Source: JBLNDG01 sp050261415 (GTDB lineage Bacteria > Bacillota > Clostridia > Lutisporales > Lutisporaceae). From it: a DNA stretch of 13,563 nt. The stretch is taken from assembly GCA_050261415.1 (NCBI GenBank), contig JBLNDG010000106.1:1-13563 (forward strand). Reading direction: 5' to 3'. The notes beneath the pieces were generated by a model. The model searched no databases. It saw nothing but the letters and a program-made list of their open reading frames with translations, and was not told the origin of the DNA. A program made the translations under genes and the position numbers. Numbering within the stretch: position 1 is the stretch's first letter; each line of letters begins with the position of its first letter. Positions 1 through 7,120 of the stretch are shown in pieces.

Positions 1-9
1 AAAAATACT

Positions 10-1239
10 ATGAAAAGTTTATTAGCAATGTGGAATCGGCTTAGCCTTGTAAAGCAAATTATCATAGGCTTGATTATCGGTATTATTTTGGCTGTAACGG
101 TTCCAGACGTAGCAAAACCGGTAGTTATTTTAGGCTCACTGTTTGTAGGTGCTTTAAAAGCAATTGCACCTATATTGGTTTTCTTCCTGGTTTTGTCAGC
201 TATCTCTCAACACAAGAGTGGTCACCAAACCAATATGAAATCCATTGTCGTGCTTTATGCTATAGGAACGTTTTCAGCTGGAGTCGTAGGTGTTGTTGCA
301 AGCTTTATATTCCCTGTAAGCTTAACACTTGCAGCAGGCGCACAGAGTGTGACAGCTCCCGGCGGCATTACCGAGGTCCTCAAATCATTACTGCTGAATC
401 TGGTTGACAATCCGGTAAAAGCACTGTTTAACGCCAACTATATCGGTATATTGTCATTTGCAGTACTCCTTGGTTTTACTCTAAGACACGCGGCTGATAC
501 AACAAAAACGATGGTTTCAAATTTCGCAGATGCATTATCTGAAATGGTTAGACTCGTTATAAAGTTTGCACCGTTAGGAATCATGGGCCTGGTATTTGAT
601 TCTATTGCTACAAGCGGAATCCAGTCCTTGCTCAGCTATGGGCAGCTGCTTCTGGTTCTGGTCGGATGCATGGTTTTTGTAGCTTTAGTTATAAATCCAA
701 TCATTGTATTCACAAGAATTCATCAAAATCCATACCCGCTTGTATTCAAGTGCTTGAGGGAAAGTGGTATTACAGCATTCTTTACACGAAGCTCAGCTGC
801 AAACATTCCTGTAAACATGGGCTTGTGTGAAAGACTAGGCTTGGATAAGGATACGTATTCAGTATCCATTCCATTGGGAGCTACAGTAAATATGGCCGGT
901 GCATCTGTTACTATTTCCGTATTAACACTTGCAGCAGTTCACACACTTGGAATCCAAGTGGATATACCTACGGCAGTAATTCTAAGCGTATTATCAGCTG
1001 TAAGCGCTGCAGGTGCTTCAGGCGTAGCCGGCGGATCGCTGCTTCTGATTCCTCTGGCAGCAAGCTTGTTTGGAATTCCGAATGACATTGCTATGCAAAT
1101 AGTTGGTGTAGGCTTTATAGTAGGTGTTATACAAGATTCTTGCGAAACAGCGCTTAATTCATCGTCAGACGTACTATTTACTGCAACAGCTGAATTTGCA
1201 GATTGGCGTAAAGAAGGAAAGAAAATCGTTATAAGATAA
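10..1239 (+). CDS. sstT: Na+/serine-threonine symporter, SstT-like (DAACS family)
   Basis: The 409-residue product is predicted to import serine and threonine with sodium across the cytoplasmic membrane. Length is close to that of E. coli SstT (about 414). It is almost entirely hydrophobic helices. It carries the dicarboxylate/amino acid:cation symporter signatures in order: a serine-rich hairpin followed by AANIPVNM (about residues 262-269), then IPLGATVNMAGA (about 280-291), and a late helical hairpin rich in Ser, Ala and Gly (SAVSAAGASGVAGG, about 330-343). The opening MWNRLSLVKQI with GLIIGI after it is typical of SstT. Only nine bases precede the ATG, so the SD site and promoter lie mostly outside the window. 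The gene converges on another amino-acid permease and is followed by hairpins. No frameshift or missing segment is visible. Family assignment is firm; substrate preference is inferred from the family. Confidence 0.93.
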   Translation: MKSLLAMWNRLSLVKQIIIGLIIGIILAVTVPDVAKPVVILGSLFVGALKAIAPILVFFLVLSAISQHKSGHQTNMKSIVVLYAIGTFSAGVVGVVASFIFPVSLTLAAGAQSVTAPGGITEVLKSLLLNLVDNPVKALFNANYIGILSFAVLLGFTLRHAADTTKTMVSNFADALSEMVRLVIKFAPLGIMGLVFDSIATSGIQSLLSYGQLLLVLVGCMVFVALVINPIIVFTRIHQNPYPLVFKCLRESGITAFFTRSSAANIPVNMGLCERLGLDKDTYSVSIPLGATVNMAGASVTISVLTLAAVHTLGIQVDIPTAVILSVLSAVSAAGASGVAGGSLLLIPLAASLFGIPNDIAMQIVGVGFIVGVIQDSCETALNSSSDVLFTATAEFADWRKEGKKIVIR

Positions 1240-1263
1240 ATAGAAACTAAATTACAGTGTCAA

Positions 1264-1285
1264 TTAGAGAGTATATATTCTCTAA
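1264..1285. terminator. Small hairpin after sstT
   Basis: A 7-bp perfect stem (TTAGAGA / TCTCTAA) closes an 8-base AT-only loop just after the sstT stop codon. It has no T-run. It may protect the mRNA 3' end or assist the stronger hairpin downstream. Confidence 0.4.
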
Positions 1286-1293
1286 ATACAGGA

Positions 1294-1325
1294 AAATCCC
1301 CTTATACTTATGTATAGGGGGATTT
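1294..1325. terminator. Bidirectional terminator between convergent transporters
   Basis: A 14-bp stem pairs AAATCCCCTTATAC (1294-1307) with GTATAGGGGGATTT (1312-1325), using one G-U pair and a TTAT loop. A/T flanks on both sides let it act on transcripts of sstT and of the convergent permease. It is the only strong hairpin between the two stop codons. Confidence 0.8.
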
Positions 1326-1350
1326 CTTATACTATATAATAACTTAATGA

Positions 1351-2706
1351 TTACTGTTCAGCTTTTCTACATGAAAACATAGTACCGATAAGCATTACAA
1401 TTGCAAAGATGATTAAATATGCAACAACTGCCATCTTATGAGAGAAACATGCGGCAACTATCATGAAAATACATCCGGCTAAAGCAACAATAGGCATCAC
1501 AAATCTATTGAAGAAGCTTAAATCCTTTTCTTTTCTTATCATCGTTAAGAAAATTGGAATATACATCGCATAAATCGTAACTATAGGCAATTCCGAAGAA
1601 TCAAAATTAAAGAATCCAAACCAAGGTTTTGTTAAATTGGCACCATAGAAGAAAAACAACCATATGCCGCAAAGAAGCAGGCCAAAGATGGATGAATTTG
1701 TCGGCATATTTGTCATAGGATCAACCTGATTAAATACTTTTGGCTTTGGTCCAAAGCCTCTTGCTGCTATTGAATAAAGGCCTCTGGTGCAACCAAGCAT
1801 TAATCCGTTTAAGGTTCCAAGACAGGATATAATAACAAATACAAAGATCAATGAACCGCCTAAAGTCGAAAATACTGTTTGGAATGCTAATTTTGCTCCT
1901 GCCTCACCGCCTGCCATCATAACCTTGTTCGGCACTGCTCCGGCTAATCCAACATAATAAAGAATATAAACAATCATAATAAGGAATGTTCCACCAACAA
2001 GGGCTAACGGAAGGTTTTTCTTTGCATCCCTTAATTCAGCATTGATACTTGTAGCAATAATCCAGCCTTCGTAAGCAAAGGCTGTGGCAACAACTGCTGT
2101 AAATAATGCATTGGAAGTGCTGACCTCTGTCACTACTGTTGTAAAATTGTTTATGGTCATCCCGTTGCCGAGACCTACGATTGTTCCGACTACAGCCATT
2201 AAAAGCAGGGGAATAAGTTTTATAACAGTTGTACTAACCTGAAATTTACCTGCCAAAACCGGAGATAATGCATTTAACGCATAGCTGCCTATCAAAAATA
2301 GACATGCAATAGTCATACACTCTCCGCCGGTGATTGAAAATCCAAACAATACACTGGTATATCTGGCAGAAACCCAAGCTAATACCGATGTTAATGTTGG
2401 ATAGTAAATCAATGCCATAAACCATCCGACATAATATCCGTACTTTTCACCCATAGTAGCTTCTGCATAATCTACTACACCGTTTACATACTGGTATTTA
2501 GTTGTCATTACTGCAAAGGTATAGGCACAAGCAATCATAATGATACCGCCTATAACCCAGGCAAGTATACCTAATGAAAGGTTACCGCCGGTTGCCGTTA
2601 AAACTTTTTCTGCTTTGAAAAAGACTCCGCTACCGACGACAATTCCAACAACCATTGCTATTGCTGTAAGTAGACCATACTTTTTTTCCAATATTGATAG
2701 AATCAC
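1351..2706 (-). CDS. APC-superfamily amino-acid permease (AA_permease_2 / LAT-like)
   Basis: The 451-residue product is predicted to be a polytopic amino-acid transporter or exchanger with about 12 membrane helices. Near the N-terminus it has GIVVGSGVFF (about residues 21-30), the unwound TM1 substrate-site motif of the APC family. A helix ATAFAYEGWIIATSINAELR follows in mid-protein; its acidic and aromatic pattern is typical of SteT/LAT-type members. Substrate cannot be fixed from sequence; Ser/Thr or other neutral amino acids are plausible. The only long start is GTG at 2706, and there is no SD-like sequence upstream on the minus strand. A TATAAT on the minus strand abuts that GTG (see findings), so the true start is uncertain. 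TTG at 2691, in the conserved entry to TM1, is an alternative. The body of the gene shows no stops or frameshifts. Confidence 0.88.
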   Translation of the reverse strand: MILSILEKKYGLLTAIAMVVGIVVGSGVFFKAEKVLTATGGNLSLGILAWVIGGIIMIACAYTFAVMTTKYQYVNGVVDYAEATMGEKYGYYVGWFMALIYYPTLTSVLAWVSARYTSVLFGFSITGGECMTIACLFLIGSYALNALSPVLAGKFQVSTTVIKLIPLLLMAVVGTIVGLGNGMTINNFTTVVTEVSTSNALFTAVVATAFAYEGWIIATSINAELRDAKKNLPLALVGGTFLIMIVYILYYVGLAGAVPNKVMMAGGEAGAKLAFQTVFSTLGGSLIFVFVIISCLGTLNGLMLGCTRGLYSIAARGFGPKPKVFNQVDPMTNMPTNSSIFGLLLCGIWLFFFYGANLTKPWFGFFNFDSSELPIVTIYAMYIPIFLTMIRKEKDLSFFNRFVMPIVALAGCIFMIVAACFSHKMAVVAYLIIFAIVMLIGTMFSCRKAEQ

Positions 2707-2712
2707 ATTATA
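2707..2712 (-). promoter_or_regulatory. Possible -10 box abutting the permease start
   Basis: Minus-strand TATAAT ends one base before the GTG start of the permease. The hexamer 17 bases upstream is a poor -35 match (ATACAA). If used, transcription would begin inside the first codons, giving a leaderless or shifted start. Confidence 0.3.
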
Positions 2713-2785
2713 ATAAAAGTAGTTGAGTATTGTATGATATATTGAATCTTAAGAAAGTTGTAAGACTTTTATCAGATATTTCGTA

Positions 2786-2818
2786 AAAATTGCCTGCTAA
2801 CATTTTTATGAAGGCAGG
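2786..2818 (+). promoter_or_regulatory. Hairpin that can cover the SD of the leader ORF
   Basis: CCTGC (from the TGCCTGC around 2791-2797) can pair with GCAGG (2814-2818), which overlaps the AGGTG used as an SD by the short ORF at 2827. An overlapping alternative pairs TGCCT with AGGCA. The stems are only 5 bp, so a regulatory role is speculative. Confidence 0.25.
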
Positions 2819-2826
2819 TGATATGA

Positions 2827-2871
2827 ATGAACTATTACAGAAAAGCAATGGAGGGCAGCCCCTATGGATAA
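2827..2871 (+). CDS. Possible 14-residue leader peptide upstream of a response regulator
   Basis: This short frame encodes MNYYRKAMEGSPYG and ends in TAA. Its ATG lies six bases after AGGTG, a well-placed SD. The stop codon overlaps the start region of the response-regulator fragment at 2864, so translation could be coupled. A second ATG in another frame (2823-2876, 17 codons) also fits but has poorer SD spacing. I recognise no homologue, and a frame of this length is expected by chance, so this is tentative. Confidence 0.22.
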   Translation: MNYYRKAMEGSPYG

Positions 2872-3127
2872 AATGAACGTTCTGGTATGTGATGATGATA
2901 AGGCAATAGTTGATGCACTGGAGATATATCTTAAGCAGGAGAATTATGGCGTGATAAAAGCTTATAACGGTGTTCAGGCGCTTAAAGCCCTGAACGGGCA
3001 TATAATTCATCTTGTACTTCTTGGCAGCTTCAAATCCGGTGAAATTGATAAAGGAACAACCCATCAGTGTTTATTCAAATCAGATTACTTCAACGTCCAA
3101 TTTGTCGCTATACAATCAAGGTATTGA
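2864..3127 (+). pseudogene. Truncated OmpR/VanR-type response regulator, receiver N-terminus only
   Basis: The start is ATG 2864, eight bases after GGAGGG (2850-2855). Residues 1-53 form the first half of a receiver domain: VLVCDDD gives the acidic pocket, followed by alpha1, beta2 and the start of beta3 (HLVLL). A receiver would next have the phosphoacceptor Asp and then MMP. Here the sequence changes at about 3021, so the Asp, the rest of the receiver and the whole winged-helix DNA-binding domain (about 175 residues in a normal member) are missing. The remaining 34 codons to TGA 3125-3127 are out-of-phase histidine-kinase sequence, not protein-like in this frame. The product cannot be phosphorylated or bind DNA. 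The TGA lies four bases before ATG 3132 of the kinase, so translating this fragment could deliver ribosomes to it. Deletion is the simplest explanation; an assembly join is the alternative. Confidence 0.82.
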
Positions 3128-3131
3128 AGAA

Positions 3132-4640
3132 ATGCTAATGGGTACCGGCTATGAAGTTTATGCTGCAGTATTGGAGCCGTTGAAACCAGGAGATTTTTTC
3201 TATGATGATTTTTTGCATTATTCAAAGATTAAAGCAATGTCGTTCTATGCCTATGCGGCATTGGTTATATCGCTGGTTCTGATTGTCATTGCTGCGGCAT
3301 ATCTTGCTTATGTGGCAGGACGGAAGGAAAAAGGCGGGGATATAATTTTACATTCAGTTGACAGGATTTATACGGATGTACATACACTATTGGTTCTGAT
3401 TGCGGCTTTACTGTCAGTGACAATATCGGTGAGAATCTCTGAACTAAACGAAATACTATCGTGGATAATTCCGTTTATAATACTAAGTGCAGATGCGTTT
3501 ATAGGCATATCCTATGTTTTGTCGATGATCAGGCAAATCAAAGCAGGACAGATTTTCAGCAATACTTTGGTTGTGGTTTTATACAGGAAATTCAAGGCAT
3601 TTGCCAAATTGTGCTTTAGTGGGAAGCTTTTCAGGGCTTCTGTACTGCTCCTGCTGCTGGGGTACGGAGTCATAAACGGAATCCTATTTGCCGCGGGAAC
3701 ACATATACACAGTGATTATCAGATACCTATGGTTTTCGGATTGTTTCTGGTGTTTAATGCTGCTGCTGTTTATTTCTCAGCGGATTCCCTATTATCTTTA
3801 TCACAAATAATGAGGGCTGCGAAGGAAATCTCTTCCGGCAATCTGGACTACAACTTGAATAATTCAGAAATATCAATAGCTTTCTCGACCTTTGCAGAAG
3901 ACATAGGAAATATACAGGGGGGTTTAAAAAAAGCAGTTGCTGAAGCGGTAAAAGGGGAACGCATGAAAACAGACCTCATAACAAATGTGTCCCATGATTT
4001 GAAAACACCGCTGACCTCAATAGTAAATTATGTAGATTTGCTAAAGAAAGAGGATTTGAACAACAAAAAGGCGGATGAATATGTAGGCATCCTGGAAGAA
4101 AAGTCTGCGAGACTTAAGCAGCTTATTGAAGACCTGGTTGAAGCGAGCAAGGCCTCAAGCGGCAGTTTGAATGTCTGTGCTGAGAAGGTCGATTTGCATG
4201 AGCTTGTCATGCAGGATTGCGGTGAGTATGAGGAAAAGCTCAAAAAGGCTGAATTGGATATCCGTATTAATTCAGAAGAAAAAAATACATATATATATGC
4301 TGACGGGAAATATATGTGGCGTATTGTAGAAAATCTTCTCTCCAATGTCATAAAGTACTCAATGCCTCATTCAAGGGTATATGTCGACTTGGCAAAAGAC
4401 GGCACATATGGTTTGTTGACGATAAAAAACATATCTGCCTTTTCCTTGAATATTCCCCCGGAGCAATTGACTGAGCGCTTTGTCCGGGGAGATGCATCCA
4501 GAACCACTGAGGGTTCAGGCTTGGGTCTTTCAATTGCGCAAAGTCTGGCAAAGCTGCAGGGAGGGAGGTTTAAAATAGATATTGACGGTGATTTGTTCAA
4601 GGTTATTGTAGAAATTCCTCTTTGGATGGAGGAAGTATAA
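3132..4640 (+). CDS. N-terminally truncated membrane sensor histidine kinase
   Basis: Kinase-like sequence in this frame begins near 3021, directly at the junction with the response-regulator fragment. No normal start or first transmembrane helix remains. ATG 3132, four bases after the upstream TGA, is the likeliest reinitiation site (503 residues). Five hydrophobic helices follow: the first at about residues 34-63, the last (IPMVFGLFLVFNAAAVYFSA) just before the HAMP-like linker SGNLDY. The dimerisation helix carries NVSHDLKTPLTS with phosphoacceptor His at codon 3993-3995 (residue 288). The ATPase domain has an N box (ENLLSNVIKYS) and a G2 box (EGSGLGLSIAQSL). The usual G1 DxGxG is replaced by TIKNIS, as I recall for a clostridial kinase subgroup with FVRGD and SR motifs. 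The catalytic half is open and unbroken, so autophosphorylation is possible, but its cognate regulator is destroyed. Probable co-transcription with the glucosidase 29 bases downstream. Confidence 0.8.
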   Translation: MLMGTGYEVYAAVLEPLKPGDFFYDDFLHYSKIKAMSFYAYAALVISLVLIVIAAAYLAYVAGRKEKGGDIILHSVDRIYTDVHTLLVLIAALLSVTISVRISELNEILSWIIPFIILSADAFIGISYVLSMIRQIKAGQIFSNTLVVVLYRKFKAFAKLCFSGKLFRASVLLLLLGYGVINGILFAAGTHIHSDYQIPMVFGLFLVFNAAAVYFSADSLLSLSQIMRAAKEISSGNLDYNLNNSEISIAFSTFAEDIGNIQGGLKKAVAEAVKGERMKTDLITNVSHDLKTPLTSIVNYVDLLKKEDLNNKKADEYVGILEEKSARLKQLIEDLVEASKASSGSLNVCAEKVDLHELVMQDCGEYEEKLKKAELDIRINSEEKNTYIYADGKYMWRIVENLLSNVIKYSMPHSRVYVDLAKDGTYGLLTIKNISAFSLNIPPEQLTERFVRGDASRTTEGSGLGLSIAQSLAKLQGGRFKIDIDGDLFKVIVEIPLWMEEV

Positions 4641-4655
4641 GTATCCGGTAGTATG

Positions 4656-4662
4656 AAAGGGG
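4656..4662 (+). promoter_or_regulatory. Ribosome binding site of the GH13 gene
   Basis: AAAGGGG lies seven bases before ATG 4670 and fixes the start. No promoter or terminator is evident in the 29 bases after the kinase stop, which supports co-transcription. Confidence 0.7.
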
Positions 4663-4669
4663 TGCTTTT

Positions 4670-6301
4670 ATGGAAAGAAAATGGTGGAAGGAAGCGGTTG
4701 TTTACCAGGTTTATTTAAGGAGCTTCTATGACTCTGACGGGGATGGCATAGGGGACCTCAAAGGTCTTATCTCGAAGCTTGATTACATTAAGGATTTGGG
4801 CGCAGATGTGATATGGCTCAATCCGGTTTATAAATCACCAAACGATGACAATGGATATGACATTTCCGATTATTATGATATTATGGACGAATTCGGTACT
4901 CTTACCGATTGGGAGGAGCTGCTGAAGGAGGTGCATCAAAGAGGGCTGAAGCTGATAATGGACCTGGTCGTGAACCATACCTCCGATGAGCACCCTTGGT
5001 TTATTGAATCCAGAAAGTCTAAGAACAGCCGGAAGAGGGACTACTACATATGGAAGGAAGCCAAGAACGGTAAGGAACCGAATAATTGGAAGTCAATATT
5101 TCAAGGCCCGGCATGGAAATGGGATGAAAATTCCCAAGAGTATTACCTCCACTTGTTTTCCAAAAAACAACCCGACCTGAACTGGAAGAACCCGGAGGTG
5201 CGCCGGGAGATATATGCCATGATGAAATGGTGGCTTGATAAAGGTATTGACGGCTTCAGAATGGATGTAATCAATGCCATCGTAAAAGCGGAGAATCTGC
5301 CGGATGTGCCATCCTCCGGTTCCATAGATTTGTATTTCAACAGGCCTGGTGTTCATGAACTCCTCCAGGAGATGAACAGGGAGGTTTTAAGCAAATATGA
5401 TATCATGACTGTAGGGGAGACACCCAGGGTCACGCCTGAAGAGGGGCTTCTTTATGTGGCGCAGGACAGAAAAGAACTGAATATGATTTTTCAATTCCAG
5501 ATACATGAAATGAAAAAGTGGGACTTAATGAAATTTAAGGAAATACAGAAAAACTGGTATAAGGCATTGGAAAGCAAGGGCTGGAACAGCATATACCTGA
5601 ATAATCATGATCAGCCGAGGCAGGTATCACGCTATGGAAATGACAGGGAGTACAGGGTAGAATCGGCAAAAATGCTGGCTACCTTGCTGCATACCCTGCA
5701 GGGTACACCATATATATACCAGGGCGAAGAAATAGGCATGACCAATGTAGCCTTCCCATCAATCGAATGTTATGACGATATTGACACAGTGAACAGGTAT
5801 AATGAAATGGTCAGAGAGGGAAAAGATCCGGAAGAGGCGCTAAAGCTGCTGCAGGCATTAAGCCGCGATAATGCGAGGACTCCGATGCAATGGAACAGCA
5901 GCAGGAATGCAGGCTTTACCAGCGGGAAGCCTTGGCTTGGAATAAACCCGAACTATACAGATATAAATGTTGAAGAGGCGCAGAATGATAAAAATTCTAT
6001 CCTGCATTATTACAGAAAGCTGACTAAACTGAGAAAGGATAATCTGACTGTAGTATACGGCAATTATGAACCTATATTGGAGGAGAATGATAAAATCTAT
6101 GCTTACCTGAGATGCATGGATAGTGACAGGCTGCTGATAATTTTAAATTTTAGCAATGAAATCGCGCTATTTGAACTGCCGGAAGCAATCATATACCATG
6201 AAAAAGAACTGCTAATTTCAAATTACGATGCGGATGTGCTGCAAGGATTGGAAAGTGTGAAGCTGAAGCCATATGAAGCAAGAGTATACCGTTTGAAGTA
6301 G
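4670..6301 (+). CDS. malL: GH13 alpha-glucosidase, oligo-1,6-glucosidase type
   Basis: This cytoplasmic 543-residue enzyme (no signal peptide) is predicted to release glucose from the non-reducing end of short alpha-glucosides. Family length is usually about 550-560. The (beta/alpha)8 barrel starts with WWKEAVVYQVYLRSF and a Ca2+-type loop DSDGDGIGD (21-29). Region I is DLVVNH (98-103). The nucleophile is Asp199 in GFRMDV, the acid/base Glu250 in VGETPRV, and the transition-state Asp314 in NNHDQPR. The residue after the nucleophile is Val200. In oligo-1,6-glucosidases and isomaltases this position is Val, while alpha-1,4-specific maltases usually have Thr or Ala. This suggests activity on isomalto-oligosaccharides, sucrose isomers or limit dextrins. 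A C-terminal beta domain occupies about 470-543. The symbol is by family only; treZ- or dexB-like relatives are less likely given the length and start. The gene is intact and sits between two damaged genes. Confidence 0.92.
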   Translation: MERKWWKEAVVYQVYLRSFYDSDGDGIGDLKGLISKLDYIKDLGADVIWLNPVYKSPNDDNGYDISDYYDIMDEFGTLTDWEELLKEVHQRGLKLIMDLVVNHTSDEHPWFIESRKSKNSRKRDYYIWKEAKNGKEPNNWKSIFQGPAWKWDENSQEYYLHLFSKKQPDLNWKNPEVRREIYAMMKWWLDKGIDGFRMDVINAIVKAENLPDVPSSGSIDLYFNRPGVHELLQEMNREVLSKYDIMTVGETPRVTPEEGLLYVAQDRKELNMIFQFQIHEMKKWDLMKFKEIQKNWYKALESKGWNSIYLNNHDQPRQVSRYGNDREYRVESAKMLATLLHTLQGTPYIYQGEEIGMTNVAFPSIECYDDIDTVNRYNEMVREGKDPEEALKLLQALSRDNARTPMQWNSSRNAGFTSGKPWLGINPNYTDINVEEAQNDKNSILHYYRKLTKLRKDNLTVVYGNYEPILEENDKIYAYLRCMDSDRLLIILNFSNEIALFELPEAIIYHEKELLISNYDADVLQGLESVKLKPYEARVYRLK

Positions 6302-6314
6302 TATAGGTGTTATA

Positions 6315-6605
6315 ATGCCTTATGTTATATATTCCGCAGCAATATTCATATACCTTGGTTTAACTGAGAAGAATAGAAGTAAGATGAATTGAGCTTGGCA
6401 AAAACAATGGGTGGAATACTACAGCAATCCCCAGACTATGATGCTGAGAGGACAGATATCCGGAGCACTTTGGATATTCAGCTTTGCTACTTTTCTGTTA
6501 TTAGGCTTTACTATCTGATGGAGATATTCATGGATAGTATTCATATTTGCTGTTGGTTTCGAGGCTTTAATTGAAAGCTATTTCATGGCAAAGAAAAAGA
6601 AATAG
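6315..6605 (+). pseudogene. Small membrane protein gene with two in-frame TGA codons
   Basis: AGGTG lies six bases before ATG 6315. One continuous phase runs to TAG 6603-6605 and would give about 96 residues, but it is cut by TGA at 6390-6392 (after RSKMN) and TGA at 6516-6518 (after LLLGFTI). Sequence on both sides of each stop looks protein-like in the same phase: an N-terminal helix (VIYSAAIFIYLGL), a polar stretch (WQKQWVEYYSNPQ), a second helix (ISGALWIFSFATFLLLGF), a third (WIVFIFAVGFEALIESYF) and a basic tail AKKKK. I do not recognise the family. TGG encodes Trp here and TGA is a normal terminator elsewhere (HK at 10113), so the stops most likely mark a pseudogene; each is one transition from TGG or CGA. 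Recoding is possible but unsupported. Confidence 0.65.
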
Positions 6606-6625
6606 TTACGGAATTTTAAATAATG

Positions 6626-6661
6626 TACCGGGTGCGGAGACTAAAAGCTCTGCACCCGGTA
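6626..6661. terminator. Strong hairpin between convergent units
   Basis: TACCGGGTGC (6626-6635) pairs with GCACCCGGTA (6652-6661). The stem continues inward through GGAG/CTCT with one G-U pair, and the loop is about eight bases. The hairpin lies between the stop of the small membrane gene and the stop of the gerW-like gene. T-runs are weak on both sides, so its efficiency as an intrinsic terminator is uncertain. Confidence 0.7.
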
Positions 6662-6667
6662 TGCATT

Positions 6668-7072
6668 TTACTGCTGATTCTGCTGCTGGTTCTGCTGCTT
6701 ATTTTGACCCATTCCCATCATTTGAGGTATTTTGTTAATTAATTGGTTCATATTGCTTGGAGTAGTGCTTACAGGTATAACTGAAACATTTTCCCCGTCA
6801 ACAACTGCCACTGCGTCTGTGCTGATTCTTGCACCAAGACCCAGAGCATCCATTCCTGCATTGCTGGTCCCCTGGGTAGCAGCAGTAGTACCTTGTGACA
6901 TCTTGCCGGCTGTGTTGCCGCCGCCATATCCTATTGTTACGGAAATTATCGGTATAAGTGTTTTGTTCCCCTGTGAAACAGGTTTGCCCAGCGTCCCTTC
7001 ATTTTGTGTAAAGCTTTCTATATTTGAAAACAAGGTTTCAATGTTCTGGCTTAAAGATTCATTTATTTCCAT
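6668..7072 (-). CDS. ytfJ: GerW/YtfJ-family spore protein
   Basis: The 134-residue product belongs to the Spore_YtfJ family. In Bacillus subtilis YtfJ (GerW) is needed for normal spore germination in response to L-alanine, and it is widespread in endospore formers. Visible features are an N-terminal helix (NIETLFSNIESF), the conserved beta segment KTLIPIISVTIGYGGG, a Gly/Thr-rich linker, GLGARISTDAVAVVDGENVS with the family's Gly-rich turn and hydrophobic strands, and the helical end NQLINKIPQMM. The tail is a low-complexity Gln/Asn repeat (QNKQQNQQQNQQ). The start is set by GGAGGAG at 7081-7087, eight bases upstream. It follows the DUF2953 gene by 48 bases, the same order as ytfI-ytfJ, so both are probably one sporulation operon. 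No sporulation promoter could be defined with confidence. Confidence 0.9.
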   Translation of the reverse strand: MEINESLSQNIETLFSNIESFTQNEGTLGKPVSQGNKTLIPIISVTIGYGGGNTAGKMSQGTTAATQGTSNAGMDALGLGARISTDAVAVVDGENVSVIPVSTTPSNMNQLINKIPQMMGMGQNKQQNQQQNQQ

Positions 7073-7120
7073 AAGTGTATCTCCTCCAATTAAATGGGCG
7101 GATATATCCTGCCCGGATTT

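Noticed and set aside
6390..6518. Genome-wide reassignment of TGA to Trp
   Set aside because: Intact genes use TGG for Trp, and TGA terminates the kinase at 10111-10113.
6389..6574. 61-codon frame inside the small membrane gene
   Set aside because: It overlaps the better frame with SD and membrane helices, has no SD of its own, and shows no domain-like composition.
6670..6702. CTG-rich tandem stretch as a microsatellite or CRISPR-like repeat
   Set aside because: It is the codon pattern of the Gln/Asn tail of the gerW-like protein; units are short, with no spacers.
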